A stretch of 64,000 bases of DNA from positions 434,001-498,000 of the forward strand of contig NZ_LMQS01000002.1 of NCBI RefSeq assembly GCF_001424665.1. Reading direction: 5' to 3'. The notes beneath the pieces are model-generated. The model ran no database searches and was not told the origin of the DNA. It saw nothing but the letters and a program-made list of their open reading frames with translations. Every line of letters starts with the position of its first letter. Position 1 is the stretch's first letter. Origin of the DNA: Methylophilus sp. Leaf416 (lineage in GTDB: Bacteria > Pseudomonadota > Gammaproteobacteria > Burkholderiales > Methylophilaceae). A program made the translations under genes and the position numbers. Of this stretch, positions 24,126 to 32,574 are shown in pieces.

Positions 24126-24317
24126 AACAGTTATTAACCGGACGCATCTGTCCGCATAATAATATTCTTAAAAGGGCAACTCTCATGCGTCGTTCCAATT
24201 ACTTCTTATGTTTAGAAGGAAACCTGTCCGTATAGTAATTAAGAGCAATTGCGGACGCAACCACTTTTAATTTAGGTAAGCTTCATCATTTTCACCCCCT
24301 GTTTAGGAGCTACATTT
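24126..24317. other. Head of cassette array; possible attI remnant
   Basis: The minus strand reads ACTGTTATGTGCC directly before the first cassette gene, giving a GTTATGT core where an attI-cassette junction is expected. No intI reading frame follows in either strand, and I cannot identify a Pc promoter. The rest of this stretch is unremarkable. It contains a near-repeat (GGACGCATCTGTCCG and CTGTCCGTATAG...GCGGACGCAACC) of unclear meaning. Confidence 0.4.
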
Positions 24318-24464
24318 ATGGGGTCAAAATCCACCTACCCCGCCGTGTCTAATGGATCAGGTAAACAAACAAGGCTAGGTGTCTACAAAACTGTGGATAG
24401 TCCAATAAATATAGGCTGGACAAGAGTGATTACAGATCCTCGGTTGAGCCTTTTGCATAGATGA
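24318..24464 (+). CDS. Possible 48-aa small protein
   Basis: The frame begins MGSKSTYPAVSNGSGKQTRL and ends LSLLHR. AGGAG lies 7 nt upstream of the ATG, which is the main support. The 3' part runs into the conserved arm Y of the island end. No family recognised; it could equally be a chance frame or a gene remnant. Confidence 0.3.
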   Translation: MGSKSTYPAVSNGSGKQTRLGVYKTVDSPINIGWTRVITDPRLSLLHR

Positions 24465-24516
24465 CAAAAAACAAAGGGCTACGAATTAACGTAACCCTTT
24501 GATTTACAGATATTTT
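24437..24516 (-). terminator. Arm Y with terminator, copy 1 (left of att core 2)
   Basis: On the minus strand CAAAGGGTTACG pairs with CGTAGCCCTTTG (one mismatch) around TTAATT, followed by TTTTTTG. The block TCGGTTGA...TTT...GACA...CAAAGGGCTACG recurs left of core 3 (33028-33105) and left of the intact tRNA (60000-60075). It is therefore a shared element end and would terminate tRNA transcription at each junction. Confidence 0.85.
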
Positions 24517-24564
24517 TGGTGGCCCCTCTGTGAGTCGAACACAGCACCAACGGATTATGAGTCC
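24517..24564 (-). repeat. att core 2: tRNA-Ile2 3' part (boundary islands 1/2)
   Basis: These 48 bp are identical to the 3' part of the tRNA gene at 60076-60154, from the CCA end to the anticodon. It has arm Y on its left and arm X on its right, so it is a hybrid junction between two tandem elements. The 5' half of the tRNA is absent, so it cannot be a functional tRNA. Confidence 0.95.
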
Positions 24565-24680
24565 ACAACATTGATGCACTATGCCTTCCATTACGCAACA
24601 ATACATGCACTTAGATTGCATTACGCAACTAAGTAGACTTGTCATCTAACTATAGCGTTGAACTTTTGTTGTACCTCTGT
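24565..24680. repeat. Arm X, copy 2
   Basis: This copy is near-identical to 14842-14957. The decamer ATTACGCAAC occurs twice, exactly 30 bp apart (24590-24599 and 24620-24629), a pattern expected of integrase arm-type sites. It ends CCTCTGT and is followed by unrelated sequence. Confidence 0.85.
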
Positions 24681-24706
24681 CCCGGGGTGATCAATTGGTG
24701 GTAACG

Positions 24707-24734
24707 GGTGGTTCTTTCCGGAACCACCTTTTTT
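24707..24734 (+). terminator. Strong rho-independent terminator
   Basis: GGTGGTTC pairs perfectly with GAACCACC around a TTTCCG loop, followed by TTTTTT on the plus strand. No plus-strand gene precedes it within the island, so it may insulate the island from reading through the att junction. Confidence 0.85.
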
Positions 24735-24976
24735 AATGCTAAATTCAATCTTTCAATAGCTTATTGAGTAATTTTGCACAAAATAAGTCTTCTTGTTCAT
24801 TTCTCTGCTTACACCAATACCGTACACTTAGTGTTTAAGTCATTCCTTTATATTTACTGTTTTAAAGTTGGAATTATAATGCTCCACCAGCAAAGTTCTA
24901 ATGCAAATAATTCATTGATCGTTGTTATGAGTTCATATTAAGTGAGATATTGGACTGCATCTCAAACTTGAGTGAA
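24735..24976. other. Leader of PAS-GGDEF gene
   Basis: This AT-rich stretch should hold the promoter of the diguanylate cyclase gene. I see several TTATAA-like boxes but cannot choose between them. Nothing else recognised. Confidence 0.35.
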
Positions 24977-26626
24977 ATGAGTGTGAAATTTATGAATCAA
25001 AATATTGAAGGAAATTCAGACAGTTTTTGGATGACCAAATCTATTCTTGATAAGAGCAAAACCCCTTTCTATCGTCATAATCCAGTTGGCCGAATTGATT
25101 ACGTTAACCAAGCCGCTTGTAAAAGCATAGGTTACAACGAAGAAGAATTATTGGGATTATATCCTTGGGATATAGATCCAGATTTCAAACCTGAACATTG
25201 GCCAGATGTTTGGGAAAAGTTAAAGAAAAATGAAATTGTTCATATCAATACTCGTCATCGACGCAAAGATGGTTCCTTTATTAACGTTGAAGTTACAGGG
25301 CACTACATCAATTCTGGAAGTTCAGAATTTAGTTTCACTTTTGTCCAGGATGTTACAGAGCGTAAAGTTAATGAAGAATTAATAAGACAAAAAGAAAGCT
25401 ATCTCAGAGCGCTCATTAATAATTTTCCTTTCTTAGTCTGGCTTAAAGATAAAAATAGTCGGTTTCTTACTGTTAATCAAGCTTATGCAGATTCGTATGG
25501 CTATCAAGATCCAGATCAAATTACAGGGAAAACAGATTTTGATCTGAGTCCTTTGGATCTCGCAAAGCATTATCGTAAAGATGATTTAGCCGTCATGGAG
25601 AGTGGTAAAAAACAAATTATTGAGGAGCACCATCAAGGGGCTGAGGGACGGCATTGGATCGAAACATACAAAGCCCCAGTTATTGGCATTGATGGAGATA
25701 TTTTAGGAACGGTTGGGTTTTCAAAGGACATCACTGAAAGGAAAGTTAAAGAAGCCGAACTTACGATTACAGCAGCAATCTTCAATTCTCATGTGGGTAT
25801 GGTAGTAACTGATAAAGAAAACGTAATTCTGAAAGTGAATGAAGCATTCACTCACATTACTGGTTACACACCAGATCTGGCGATTGGTGAACCAATGAGT
25901 TTATTGAGTTCAAATATTCATCAAGCTTCCTTTTATCAAGAAATGTGGAAAAATATCCAAGCCCAAGGTGGCTGGCAAGGTGAAATATGGAATCGTAGAA
26001 GTAATGGTGAAATTTATCCTCAATGGTTAACAGTAACGGCTATCAAGGATGCCAGTGGTGAAGTTTCAAATTACGTGGGAACGATGATGGATATCACTGA
26101 CCGAAAAGTAATTGAGGATCGCATGAAGCATTTGGCACACTATGACTTCTTAACAGGTTTACCTAACCGTGCTCTTTTAATGGATCGGCTGCAGACTGGC
26201 ATAGCACACGCAAAACGAACTAAATCAATGTTCAGTCTTATGTATATGGATTTAGACAAATTCAAAGAGGTCAATGATACTTTAGGACACGACCGAGGAG
26301 ATCTATTACTTCGGGAGGTTGCGCAACGTTTGCTTAAATGCGTTAAAAGAGAAATAGATACTATCGCTAGGATTGGAGGAGATGAATTTATAATCCTTCT
26401 GCCGAAAATTCAGCAGGTTGAAGACATTGAAGCTATTGCCACTTCTATTCTTAGTTCAATGCGAGATCCATTTAATCTAGAGGGCAACGAAATTAATATC
26501 TCAGCGAGTATTGGTATCGCCATATATCCTAATCATGGCGAAGATGCTAAAAGGTTGATCAAATCAGGTGATACTGCTTTATACGCTGCTAAGAACAATG
26601 GAAAAAATTGCTACAAGTTTTTGTGA
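24977..26626 (+). CDS. Triple-PAS diguanylate cyclase (GGDEF)
   Basis: This soluble protein has three consecutive PAS/PAC domains (roughly residues 15-135, 140-265 and 270-385), each closing with a D-I/V-T-x-R-K signature. A GGDEF domain follows with intact RIGGDEF and NDTLGHDRGD. There is no EAL domain, so it should only make c-di-GMP. I found no haem or FAD signature that would name the ligand. The neighbouring NO-detoxification genes on the opposite strand make redox or NO sensing a reasonable guess. The start is uncertain: ATG 24977 is used, a TTG at 24950 and an ATG at 24992 are also in frame, and none has a strong ribosome site. Confidence 0.9.
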   Translation: MSVKFMNQNIEGNSDSFWMTKSILDKSKTPFYRHNPVGRIDYVNQAACKSIGYNEEELLGLYPWDIDPDFKPEHWPDVWEKLKKNEIVHINTRHRRKDGSFINVEVTGHYINSGSSEFSFTFVQDVTERKVNEELIRQKESYLRALINNFPFLVWLKDKNSRFLTVNQAYADSYGYQDPDQITGKTDFDLSPLDLAKHYRKDDLAVMESGKKQIIEEHHQGAEGRHWIETYKAPVIGIDGDILGTVGFSKDITERKVKEAELTITAAIFNSHVGMVVTDKENVILKVNEAFTHITGYTPDLAIGEPMSLLSSNIHQASFYQEMWKNIQAQGGWQGEIWNRRSNGEIYPQWLTVTAIKDASGEVSNYVGTMMDITDRKVIEDRMKHLAHYDFLTGLPNRALLMDRLQTGIAHAKRTKSMFSLMYMDLDKFKEVNDTLGHDRGDLLLREVAQRLLKCVKREIDTIARIGGDEFIILLPKIQQVEDIEAIATSILSSMRDPFNLEGNEINISASIGIAIYPNHGEDAKRLIKSGDTALYAAKNNGKNCYKFL

Positions 26627-26652
26627 CCTACATAGGTATTGGGAATATCATA

Positions 26653-26669
26653 TTTGCGTAGACCGCAAA
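26653..26669. promoter_or_regulatory. Short inverted repeat between c-di-GMP genes
   Basis: TTTGCG and CGCAAA are perfectly inverted around TAGAC in the 65-bp gap between the GGDEF and CSS-EAL genes. No T-run follows, so it is more likely an operator or RNA hairpin than a terminator. Function unknown. Confidence 0.4.
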
Positions 26670-26691
26670 TAATATTTTCAGGCACTATAAA

Positions 26692-28284
26692 GTGATCCCA
26701 ACAAATCTAGACCGATGGTTACAACAGAAATATAAATACACTACTTACTTTGTAGCGATTTGTATATTACTCATATCTACTTATCTGTCTCTGCTCCTTT
26801 CTGACCATATGGCGATTTCGAAAGAAATAAATCGCCTCAAATTGATTTCTACTGAAATGCACGCCAGACTTGTTGAAACTCGTATTCAGTTTGCTGAAGT
26901 AGTGACTACCTTTTCCAAAGATATTCCCTCAGAAGTATGTTCTAAACAACAAATAGAAAAAATGCAAGAACATGATGTTGCAGCAATTTTCTTACAAGCT
27001 GTTGGATACATGAAGAATAACGTCATCCAATGTTCATCGTACTCACCAACGATGGATGGACTTAATCTTGGTTCGCCTATTAATACAGAAGAGGACGGGA
27101 CTAGAGTCTGGATTAACGTTGATATTCCTCATTGGAAGAAAAGCAATTTTGTTTTTTATGAACGATTAGGTTGGACTGTATTAATAGATCCACAACATGC
27201 CATCGTAGCACTTGGAGATCCAAAGGTTACAGTAGGTATATTCGGAATACGCTCTCACACTATTTTTACTGCACGAGGGAAAGTTTATTCCGAATGGCTA
27301 AATCGATATAAAAAAGAAGAGTCTCAAACTTTCATCGACTCGGTTAATAATAAACTGGTTTATCTAACTCCTGCTGAATTGGATCGTTCCGCAATTATTG
27401 CTGCGTTACCATTGGAAGAAATTCAGAAAGCGAATAAAGAATTCGCTAAATTATTCCTCCCAATTGGGATTTCAATTGGATTGGTGCTTAGTTTTGCGTT
27501 CATCCTGTTAGCAAAAAAACGTGTTTCTCCGAAAAATATCATCTTGAAAGCATTAATCAATGATGAGTTTTATATGGAATACCAACCAATTCTTGATTTG
27601 GATACGAATGCGTGTGTAGGGGCAGAAGCTTTAATCCGCTGGAAATCTTATGAAGGCAAAGTAATAATGCCTGATTTTTTCATTCCAGTGGCAGAAGCTA
27701 CCGGTCTTATGTGTCAAATTACAGCGCACGTGTTTAAGCTTGTGGCCATGGACATGCAGACTGTATTCCAACAGTATCCTGATATTCAAATAGGCATAAA
27801 CATTACTGCTCAAGACTTATTATCAGGTAACCTTTTAGAATTAATCGAAGAGTTCAAAACAGTTGGAGGAGCTAAAAGTAGCCAACTTGTCTTAGAAGCA
27901 ACCGAACGAGGTCTTGTAAATGATGCTAAGTCGTTACAAGTCATGAAGGAAATACGTCGTCAAGGAGTCAAAATAGCCATAGACGATTTTGGAACAGGTT
28001 ATTCTAACTTATCTTATCTCACAAAATTCGAACTGGATTACATTAAGATTGACAAATCATTTGTAGATTCAGTTGGAACCGAAGCGGTAACCAGACATGT
28101 CGCTTTTCATATTATTGAAATGGCAAAATCATTAAATCTTGGTATGGTTGCTGAAGGCGTTGAAACTGAAATACAGGCGAAACTTCTCTCTGAAAAAGGG
28201 GTGAAATACGTACAAGGTTGGCTATTTTCTAAAGCACTATCAGCAAGTAATTTTGAGACTTACCTGGAAAAAAATGCTAATTGA
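26692..28284 (+). CDS. Membrane CSS-motif EAL phosphodiesterase (PdeC/YjcC-like)
   Basis: The 530-aa protein has an N-terminal TM helix (FVAICILLISTYLSLLL), a periplasmic domain with the CSS motif in VIQCSSYSP, a second TM (LFLPIGISIGLVLSFAFILL), and a cytoplasmic EAL domain. EALIRW, EATE, DDFGTGYS and AEGVET are intact, so it should be active. In E. coli PdeC-type proteins the CSS cysteines form a disulphide that holds the enzyme off, and reduction by the periplasmic thiol system activates it. The second cysteine here is probably VCSKQ. The GTG at 26692 is the annotated start; its ribosome site is weak. The 3' end overlaps the convergent NO-reductase gene by 8 bp. Confidence 0.88.
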   Translation: MIPTNLDRWLQQKYKYTTYFVAICILLISTYLSLLLSDHMAISKEINRLKLISTEMHARLVETRIQFAEVVTTFSKDIPSEVCSKQQIEKMQEHDVAAIFLQAVGYMKNNVIQCSSYSPTMDGLNLGSPINTEEDGTRVWINVDIPHWKKSNFVFYERLGWTVLIDPQHAIVALGDPKVTVGIFGIRSHTIFTARGKVYSEWLNRYKKEESQTFIDSVNNKLVYLTPAELDRSAIIAALPLEEIQKANKEFAKLFLPIGISIGLVLSFAFILLAKKRVSPKNIILKALINDEFYMEYQPILDLDTNACVGAEALIRWKSYEGKVIMPDFFIPVAEATGLMCQITAHVFKLVAMDMQTVFQQYPDIQIGINITAQDLLSGNLLELIEEFKTVGGAKSSQLVLEATERGLVNDAKSLQVMKEIRRQGVKIAIDDFGTGYSNLSYLTKFELDYIKIDKSFVDSVGTEAVTRHVAFHIIEMAKSLNLGMVAEGVETEIQAKLLSEKGVKYVQGWLFSKALSASNFETYLEKNAN

Positions 28285-30559
28285 TCTCACCTACGTTTTG
28301 CTTGGAGCTATCTTCTTCAGTTTTTGGATTCAACCACAACTCTAAAATAAACCAACAAAGAGATAAGGCTCCAATGCTAAAAATGATGTCTCCAGGCACT
28401 CTCATCCATACTAAAGTATCAATGATAGGTTTTTGCATGAAATCAGCAGAGCGAGCATACCAATATCCATGATCAATCGCTGCCAAAAGTTGCAAAGTCC
28501 CAATAGGTAAAAGCGTCAAAATAGCCATTAATGCGAGCCCTATATTGAGTGACCAGAAACTGACTTTTAACATTTTTTCGTTCCATATTAAGTCTGGCTT
28601 TATTCCTCGAATGCAATACAACACCAAACCTATCCCTAGCATTCCATAAACACCGAATAAAGCAGCGTGGCCATGCAGTGGAGTTAAATTTAGACCCTGC
28701 ATGTAGTACAAAGATAAAGGAGGATTCACGAGAAATCCCAATAGTCCTGCGCCCACGATATTCCAGAAAGAAACTGCAAGGAAAAACATAATCGGCCAAC
28801 GGTAACGCTGCATCCAAGCTGTAGCGTGACCAAGTTGATAATAGTGATAAGCTTCAAATCCAATATAAGCTAAAGGGACAACTTCTAAAGCGGAAAAACT
28901 GGCACCTAGTGCAAGAACAGCCATGGGTGTTCCACTAAAATATAGATGATGTAATGTTCCTAGCACGCCACCAGCCATGAAAATGATGGTGGCAAATAAC
29001 ACTGCTACTGTCGCTGTTTTAGTAGGCAACAAACCCAGCCGGGTGAATATTATGGCTAATACAGCAGTAGCAAAAACTTCAAAAAAACCTTCAACCCAAA
29101 GATGGACCAGCCACCAACGCCAATACTCAATCGTAGATATATGACTATGTTCGTTTGAAATCAGGGCTGCGCCGTAAAATAATCCAATCGCTATTGTAGA
29201 GAGCATTAATAATGCAACTATCGAACGTGATTCACTTTTAACTCGTAAAACAGGCCATAGAGATCTAGCGATTAAAACTAGCCAAAGAATCAACCCAACA
29301 AATAAGTACCATTGCCAAAACCGGCCCATATCGGAATATTCCCAGCCTTGATGACCAAACCAGAAGTTATACTTCAAACCCATCTTTTGCATAACAGCAA
29401 ACCATTGCCCTGTGAAAGAGCCAATGACAATTGCAATTAATGATATCCATAGGAAATTGACTCCCATACGCTGGTATTTTGGCTCATAACCAGAAATTGC
29501 TGGCGCAATATATAATCCGGTAGCTAACCAAGCTGTTGCAATCCATAACACGGCCAATTGCGTATGCCATGTACGAGTCAAAGCATAGGGTAGAATTTCG
29601 GATAAATTGAACCCGTATTGTTGCTGACCTTCTATTTGATAATGTGCCGTGATACTACCGAGTAGTATTTGTATCAGGAATAAGCTAAGTAATAACCAAA
29701 AGTATTTTGCAGTCGCTCTCATCGAAGGAGTCACAACGATAGATCTCAAAGGATCATTTATAGGTAAAACTAATTGTTCTCTGGAATGATGTTGTGAAAT
29801 TGCGTGGTGCCACCCTAATAAAGCAATACCTGCTATTAAAAAAATTACGCTGAAAGCAGACCAGACAAAGGTGCTTGCTGGAGGTTTATTTCCAACTAAT
29901 GGCTCGGAAGGCCAATTATTAGTATAACTAATTTGACTGCCAGGTCTGTTTGTTACCGTCGCCCAAGATGTCCACCAGAAAAAGGCTGTGAGAGCATGGC
30001 GATTTGCTGCATTAGGCACAGTGTTATTTCGCATTGCGTATGATTCTCGTAATGAAGCTGTACTACTCTCGTCTCCAAATAATTTTTGGAAGTGAGCTTG
30101 AACCTTCAAGATTGCCCTGGCTCGATCCTTATCGAATGTAATAATTTTGGTTTTTTCATTGAATGTATTTAGACGTATTCGGCTTTGCAGTCTGCCTTGA
30201 AGTTTTGCCTGATTTTCTTCAGACAATTGTGCATAATTTAAATTGTCACCACTGCTTTTTGCCCAGATGTTCAGCAATGCAATTGCTTCCCGATGAAGCC
30301 AGTCTGCACTCCAATCTGGGGCCACATAACTACCGTGCCCCCAAATTGATCCTAACTGCATACCTCCAAAAGACTGCCAGACCTGACGACCTTTTTGAAT
30401 ATCTTCCAAGGTGTAAATTATCGATCCACTTTCACTCAACACTTTCTCGGGCATTGGGGGCGCTTCACGATAGATTTCGGAACCTGTCCAGAGCAAAGCA
30501 CTAAAAGAAAGAACTAATAGTGTTCCGAGATAAATCCACAACCTTTTCGTAACGTCCAT
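28277..30559 (-). CDS. norZ: Quinol-dependent nitric oxide reductase (qNor)
   Basis: The 760-aa inner-membrane protein has the single-polypeptide qNor architecture. It comprises an N-terminal TM, a periplasmic cytochrome-c-like domain without haem c (GRQVWQSFGGMQLGSIWGHG), then about 12 TM helices of the haem-copper oxidase fold. Haem and FeB ligands are visible in WLVHLWVEGFFEV, GTLHHLYFSG and LHGHAALFGVYGM. It reduces two NO to N2O with quinol and does not need cytochrome c. It lies in line with hmp and nsrR (same strand), forming an NO-detoxification set and not a denitrification pathway, as no nir or nos gene is present. Confidence 0.95.
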   Translation of the reverse strand: MDVTKRLWIYLGTLLVLSFSALLWTGSEIYREAPPMPEKVLSESGSIIYTLEDIQKGRQVWQSFGGMQLGSIWGHGSYVAPDWSADWLHREAIALLNIWAKSSGDNLNYAQLSEENQAKLQGRLQSRIRLNTFNEKTKIITFDKDRARAILKVQAHFQKLFGDESSTASLRESYAMRNNTVPNAANRHALTAFFWWTSWATVTNRPGSQISYTNNWPSEPLVGNKPPASTFVWSAFSVIFLIAGIALLGWHHAISQHHSREQLVLPINDPLRSIVVTPSMRATAKYFWLLLSLFLIQILLGSITAHYQIEGQQQYGFNLSEILPYALTRTWHTQLAVLWIATAWLATGLYIAPAISGYEPKYQRMGVNFLWISLIAIVIGSFTGQWFAVMQKMGLKYNFWFGHQGWEYSDMGRFWQWYLFVGLILWLVLIARSLWPVLRVKSESRSIVALLMLSTIAIGLFYGAALISNEHSHISTIEYWRWWLVHLWVEGFFEVFATAVLAIIFTRLGLLPTKTATVAVLFATIIFMAGGVLGTLHHLYFSGTPMAVLALGASFSALEVVPLAYIGFEAYHYYQLGHATAWMQRYRWPIMFFLAVSFWNIVGAGLLGFLVNPPLSLYYMQGLNLTPLHGHAALFGVYGMLGIGLVLYCIRGIKPDLIWNEKMLKVSFWSLNIGLALMAILTLLPIGTLQLLAAIDHGYWYARSADFMQKPIIDTLVWMRVPGDIIFSIGALSLCWFILELWLNPKTEEDSSKQNVGEIN

Positions 30560-30654
30560 AAAATCCCCTGGGATAATGAATTTCGATTTGAATTCTAAAA
30601 TCAGGCTGATTTTAATGAACTCGTGATGACAAAATTTTCAATCTATAGCAAGTC

Positions 30655-31908
30655 TTAAACTGGGCATTTTTTTATTGCCGACGGAGGTGATAAATCTTGC
30701 CGGGGACCGAAAAATTCGAAATGCACTTGTGCCGCAGGTATACCCCAACTCAATAGTTCATGATAAATACCTACCATGAAGGGCTGTGGGCCGCAGAAAT
30801 AATAATCTGCGTCACGAGTCGGGACGAAAGATTCAATTAGGATAGCGTCGATAAAACCTTCATCTACATTCCCTTGTGAAAGCAGATCAGTATTTATGGG
30901 CTTACTATAGCGGTAATGATTTTTGAAATTGGAATGCTCTTCAGCCAAGCTATCTATGGTTTTTTTGAAAGCTTGAGTGTTTTCATTCACATTCCCGTGA
31001 ATTAATATTATTTCTCTGTTGGGCATTGTCTCTATAGCGCTCAGCAACATACTGAGTATCGGCGTGATTCCTACCCCAGCTGCCAACAAAACTAATGGCC
31101 GTTCGTGTTTTTCAGTAACATCAAGGAAAAACTCTCCGCACGGCGGGGCTATCTGAAGTGTCGCACCTACGTCTATATCGTTATGCAAAAAGTTTGATAC
31201 GTAACCTTCGGGAGTATCCGCCTTCAGACCAACTTCTCTTTTAACACTTATCCGAAACCATGGTTGACCTGGTTTATCCGATAAGCTGTAATTCCGCATA
31301 GTTGTTTGGCCATTAGCAGTTTTTACTCTTACAGTAATGTATTGACCAGGTTTGAATTTCGGGAGGTCACTGCCATCTTCTGGCACGAGATAAAAAGAAG
31401 TAATTAAATCACTTTCTTTTTCTTTTTTAGTCACTAAAAATGACTTGAAACTTTCCCATCCCCCCGGCATATTTTTATGTTCGGTGTAGATTTGTTTTTC
31501 TCGACCGATCATTATTTCCGCTAAAAACCCGTAAGCTTCACCCCAGGCCTTAATAACTTCATCACTTGCACCTTCTCCAAGTACTTCACGGATTGAAGCA
31601 AGTAAATTTTCACCAACAATTGGATAATGTTCTGGCTTAATTTGTAATGAAACGTGCTTTTGCGCAATTAACTCAACTGCGCCGCCTAAAACTTCAAGAT
31701 TGTCGATATTTGCCGCATAAGCACATATTGCACCTGCCAAAGCTTTTTGTTGCAGGCCAGCTTCTTGATTCGCCGGATTGAAGAATGGCGCAACTTCAGG
31801 GTTATTGGAAAACATTCGTTTATAAAAATGCTTTGTTAAGGTTTCCGCGTGCTCTTGCAAGATAGGCGCTGTAGATTTTACAGTTGCTATTGTTTGATCA
31901 CTCAACAT
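30655..31908 (-). CDS. hmp: Flavohaemoglobin nitric oxide dioxygenase
   Basis: The 417-aa cytosolic enzyme has an N-terminal globin domain (Tyr in KHFYKRMF, proximal His in QKHVSLQIKPEHY), an FAD domain with RNYSLSD, and an NAD(P)H domain with LLAAGVGITPILSML and the C-terminal HFEFFGP. It oxidises NO to nitrate aerobically, complementing the anaerobic reductase encoded next to it. I use ATG 31908 since GGAG lies just upstream; an in-frame ATG four codons earlier overlaps that ribosome site. It probably belongs to the nsrR regulon. Confidence 0.95.
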   Translation of the reverse strand: MLSDQTIATVKSTAPILQEHAETLTKHFYKRMFSNNPEVAPFFNPANQEAGLQQKALAGAICAYAANIDNLEVLGGAVELIAQKHVSLQIKPEHYPIVGENLLASIREVLGEGASDEVIKAWGEAYGFLAEIMIGREKQIYTEHKNMPGGWESFKSFLVTKKEKESDLITSFYLVPEDGSDLPKFKPGQYITVRVKTANGQTTMRNYSLSDKPGQPWFRISVKREVGLKADTPEGYVSNFLHNDIDVGATLQIAPPCGEFFLDVTEKHERPLVLLAAGVGITPILSMLLSAIETMPNREIILIHGNVNENTQAFKKTIDSLAEEHSNFKNHYRYSKPINTDLLSQGNVDEGFIDAILIESFVPTRDADYYFCGPQPFMVGIYHELLSWGIPAAQVHFEFFGPRQDLSPPSAIKKCPV

Positions 31909-31971
31909 GATTTTCTCCATCTAATATGTAATTCAAGGCCACTTGTGACAGTGCTGTGTCCAATACCGTAA

Positions 31972-32442
31972 CTAGTGAACTGCTGAATTATTCAAAAATA
32001 TTTCTATAAATCCTCTATGCATATTGCCGATCTCATTAGCCGCCAAACCATCTGTGACATCAGCTAATGTGTATTGATCCAATACAATGAAGAATCCTGC
32101 ATAAGCACTTTCCAATATTTGCTTTAGGGCACATACATTTTTGAGTCGGCATTGCAGCTTATTGCAATCTATAACCTCAACATGGCCTTCTAGAACTCTA
32201 AGTACCTTACCTAATACAATTTCGGACGGTTCAATTGCCAACCTAATTCCGCCAGACCTTCCTCGAATCGACTCAATCCATCCATACTTAACTAGTTTGG
32301 CAGCCACTTTAGCAAGGTGATTTCGGGGGATATTAAATTGGTCCGAAACTTCAGCTAAAGTAACTGCTGGAATTGTTGATCTCTCTTTCGAGAGATACAT
32401 TAAAAGGCGTAAGCCAATATCTGAGTACTGAGTTAATTGCAT
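31972..32442 (-). CDS. nsrR: Rrf2-family NO-sensing repressor NsrR
   Basis: The 156-aa protein starts MQLTQYSDIGLRLLMYL, the typical NsrR N-terminus, with a winged helix recognition segment (IPRNHLAKVAAKLVKYGWI and RGRSGGIRLA). The three iron-sulphur cysteines have the NsrR spacing C-x4-C-x5-C (DCNKLQCRLKNVC). NO destroys the cluster and releases repression. The gene is upstream of hmp and norZ on the same strand. A palindromic site overlies its own promoter, so it probably autoregulates. Confidence 0.93.
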   Translation of the reverse strand: MQLTQYSDIGLRLLMYLSKERSTIPAVTLAEVSDQFNIPRNHLAKVAAKLVKYGWIESIRGRSGGIRLAIEPSEIVLGKVLRVLEGHVEVIDCNKLQCRLKNVCALKQILESAYAGFFIVLDQYTLADVTDGLAANEIGNMHRGFIEIFLNNSAVH

Positions 32443-32460
32443 GGGATTAGTTTAATTAAT

Positions 32461-32477
32461 ATGCATTTTAAATGCAA
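32461..32477. promoter_or_regulatory. Candidate NsrR operator
   Basis: ATGCATTTTAAATGCAA lies 19-35 bp upstream of the nsrR start codon. It is a near-palindrome of the ATGCATTTAAAATGCAT type, the recognised NsrR-binding half-site arrangement. I did not find an equally good copy in front of hmp or norZ. Confidence 0.7.
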
Positions 32478-32574
32478 ATTAAAAATTAAACCTAACAATT
32501 CAAGATTAAGGCAATGCTATTACTGTAATTGGCGCTTCAACAAGGAGAATTTAAATCAGGGATTTGTCTAAAGG

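Larger units (their letters stand above)
14957..24131 (-). other. Integron cassette array without integrase (CALIN), 19 attC sites
   Basis: Nineteen attC sites alternate with nineteen short genes, all reading right to left. The sites are strongly alike (inverted cores around CGCCAGTCCCGCTTGA...GGGTTAG and AACGTTTGAA-TAAGGGG). This is the pattern of a sedentary chromosomal integron rather than a resistance integron. No intI gene or Pc promoter lies at the head of the array (right end, 24.1-24.5 kb). The block fills island 1 almost completely. Cassettes could be excised or shuffled only by an integrase supplied elsewhere. Confidence 0.92.

Noticed and set aside
24330-24440. Possible insertion-sequence end in GTGTCTAATGG...GGTGTCTACAAAACTG
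   Set aside because: I could not find matching terminal inverted repeats, target duplications or any transposase fragment, so similarity to an IS end is not supported.
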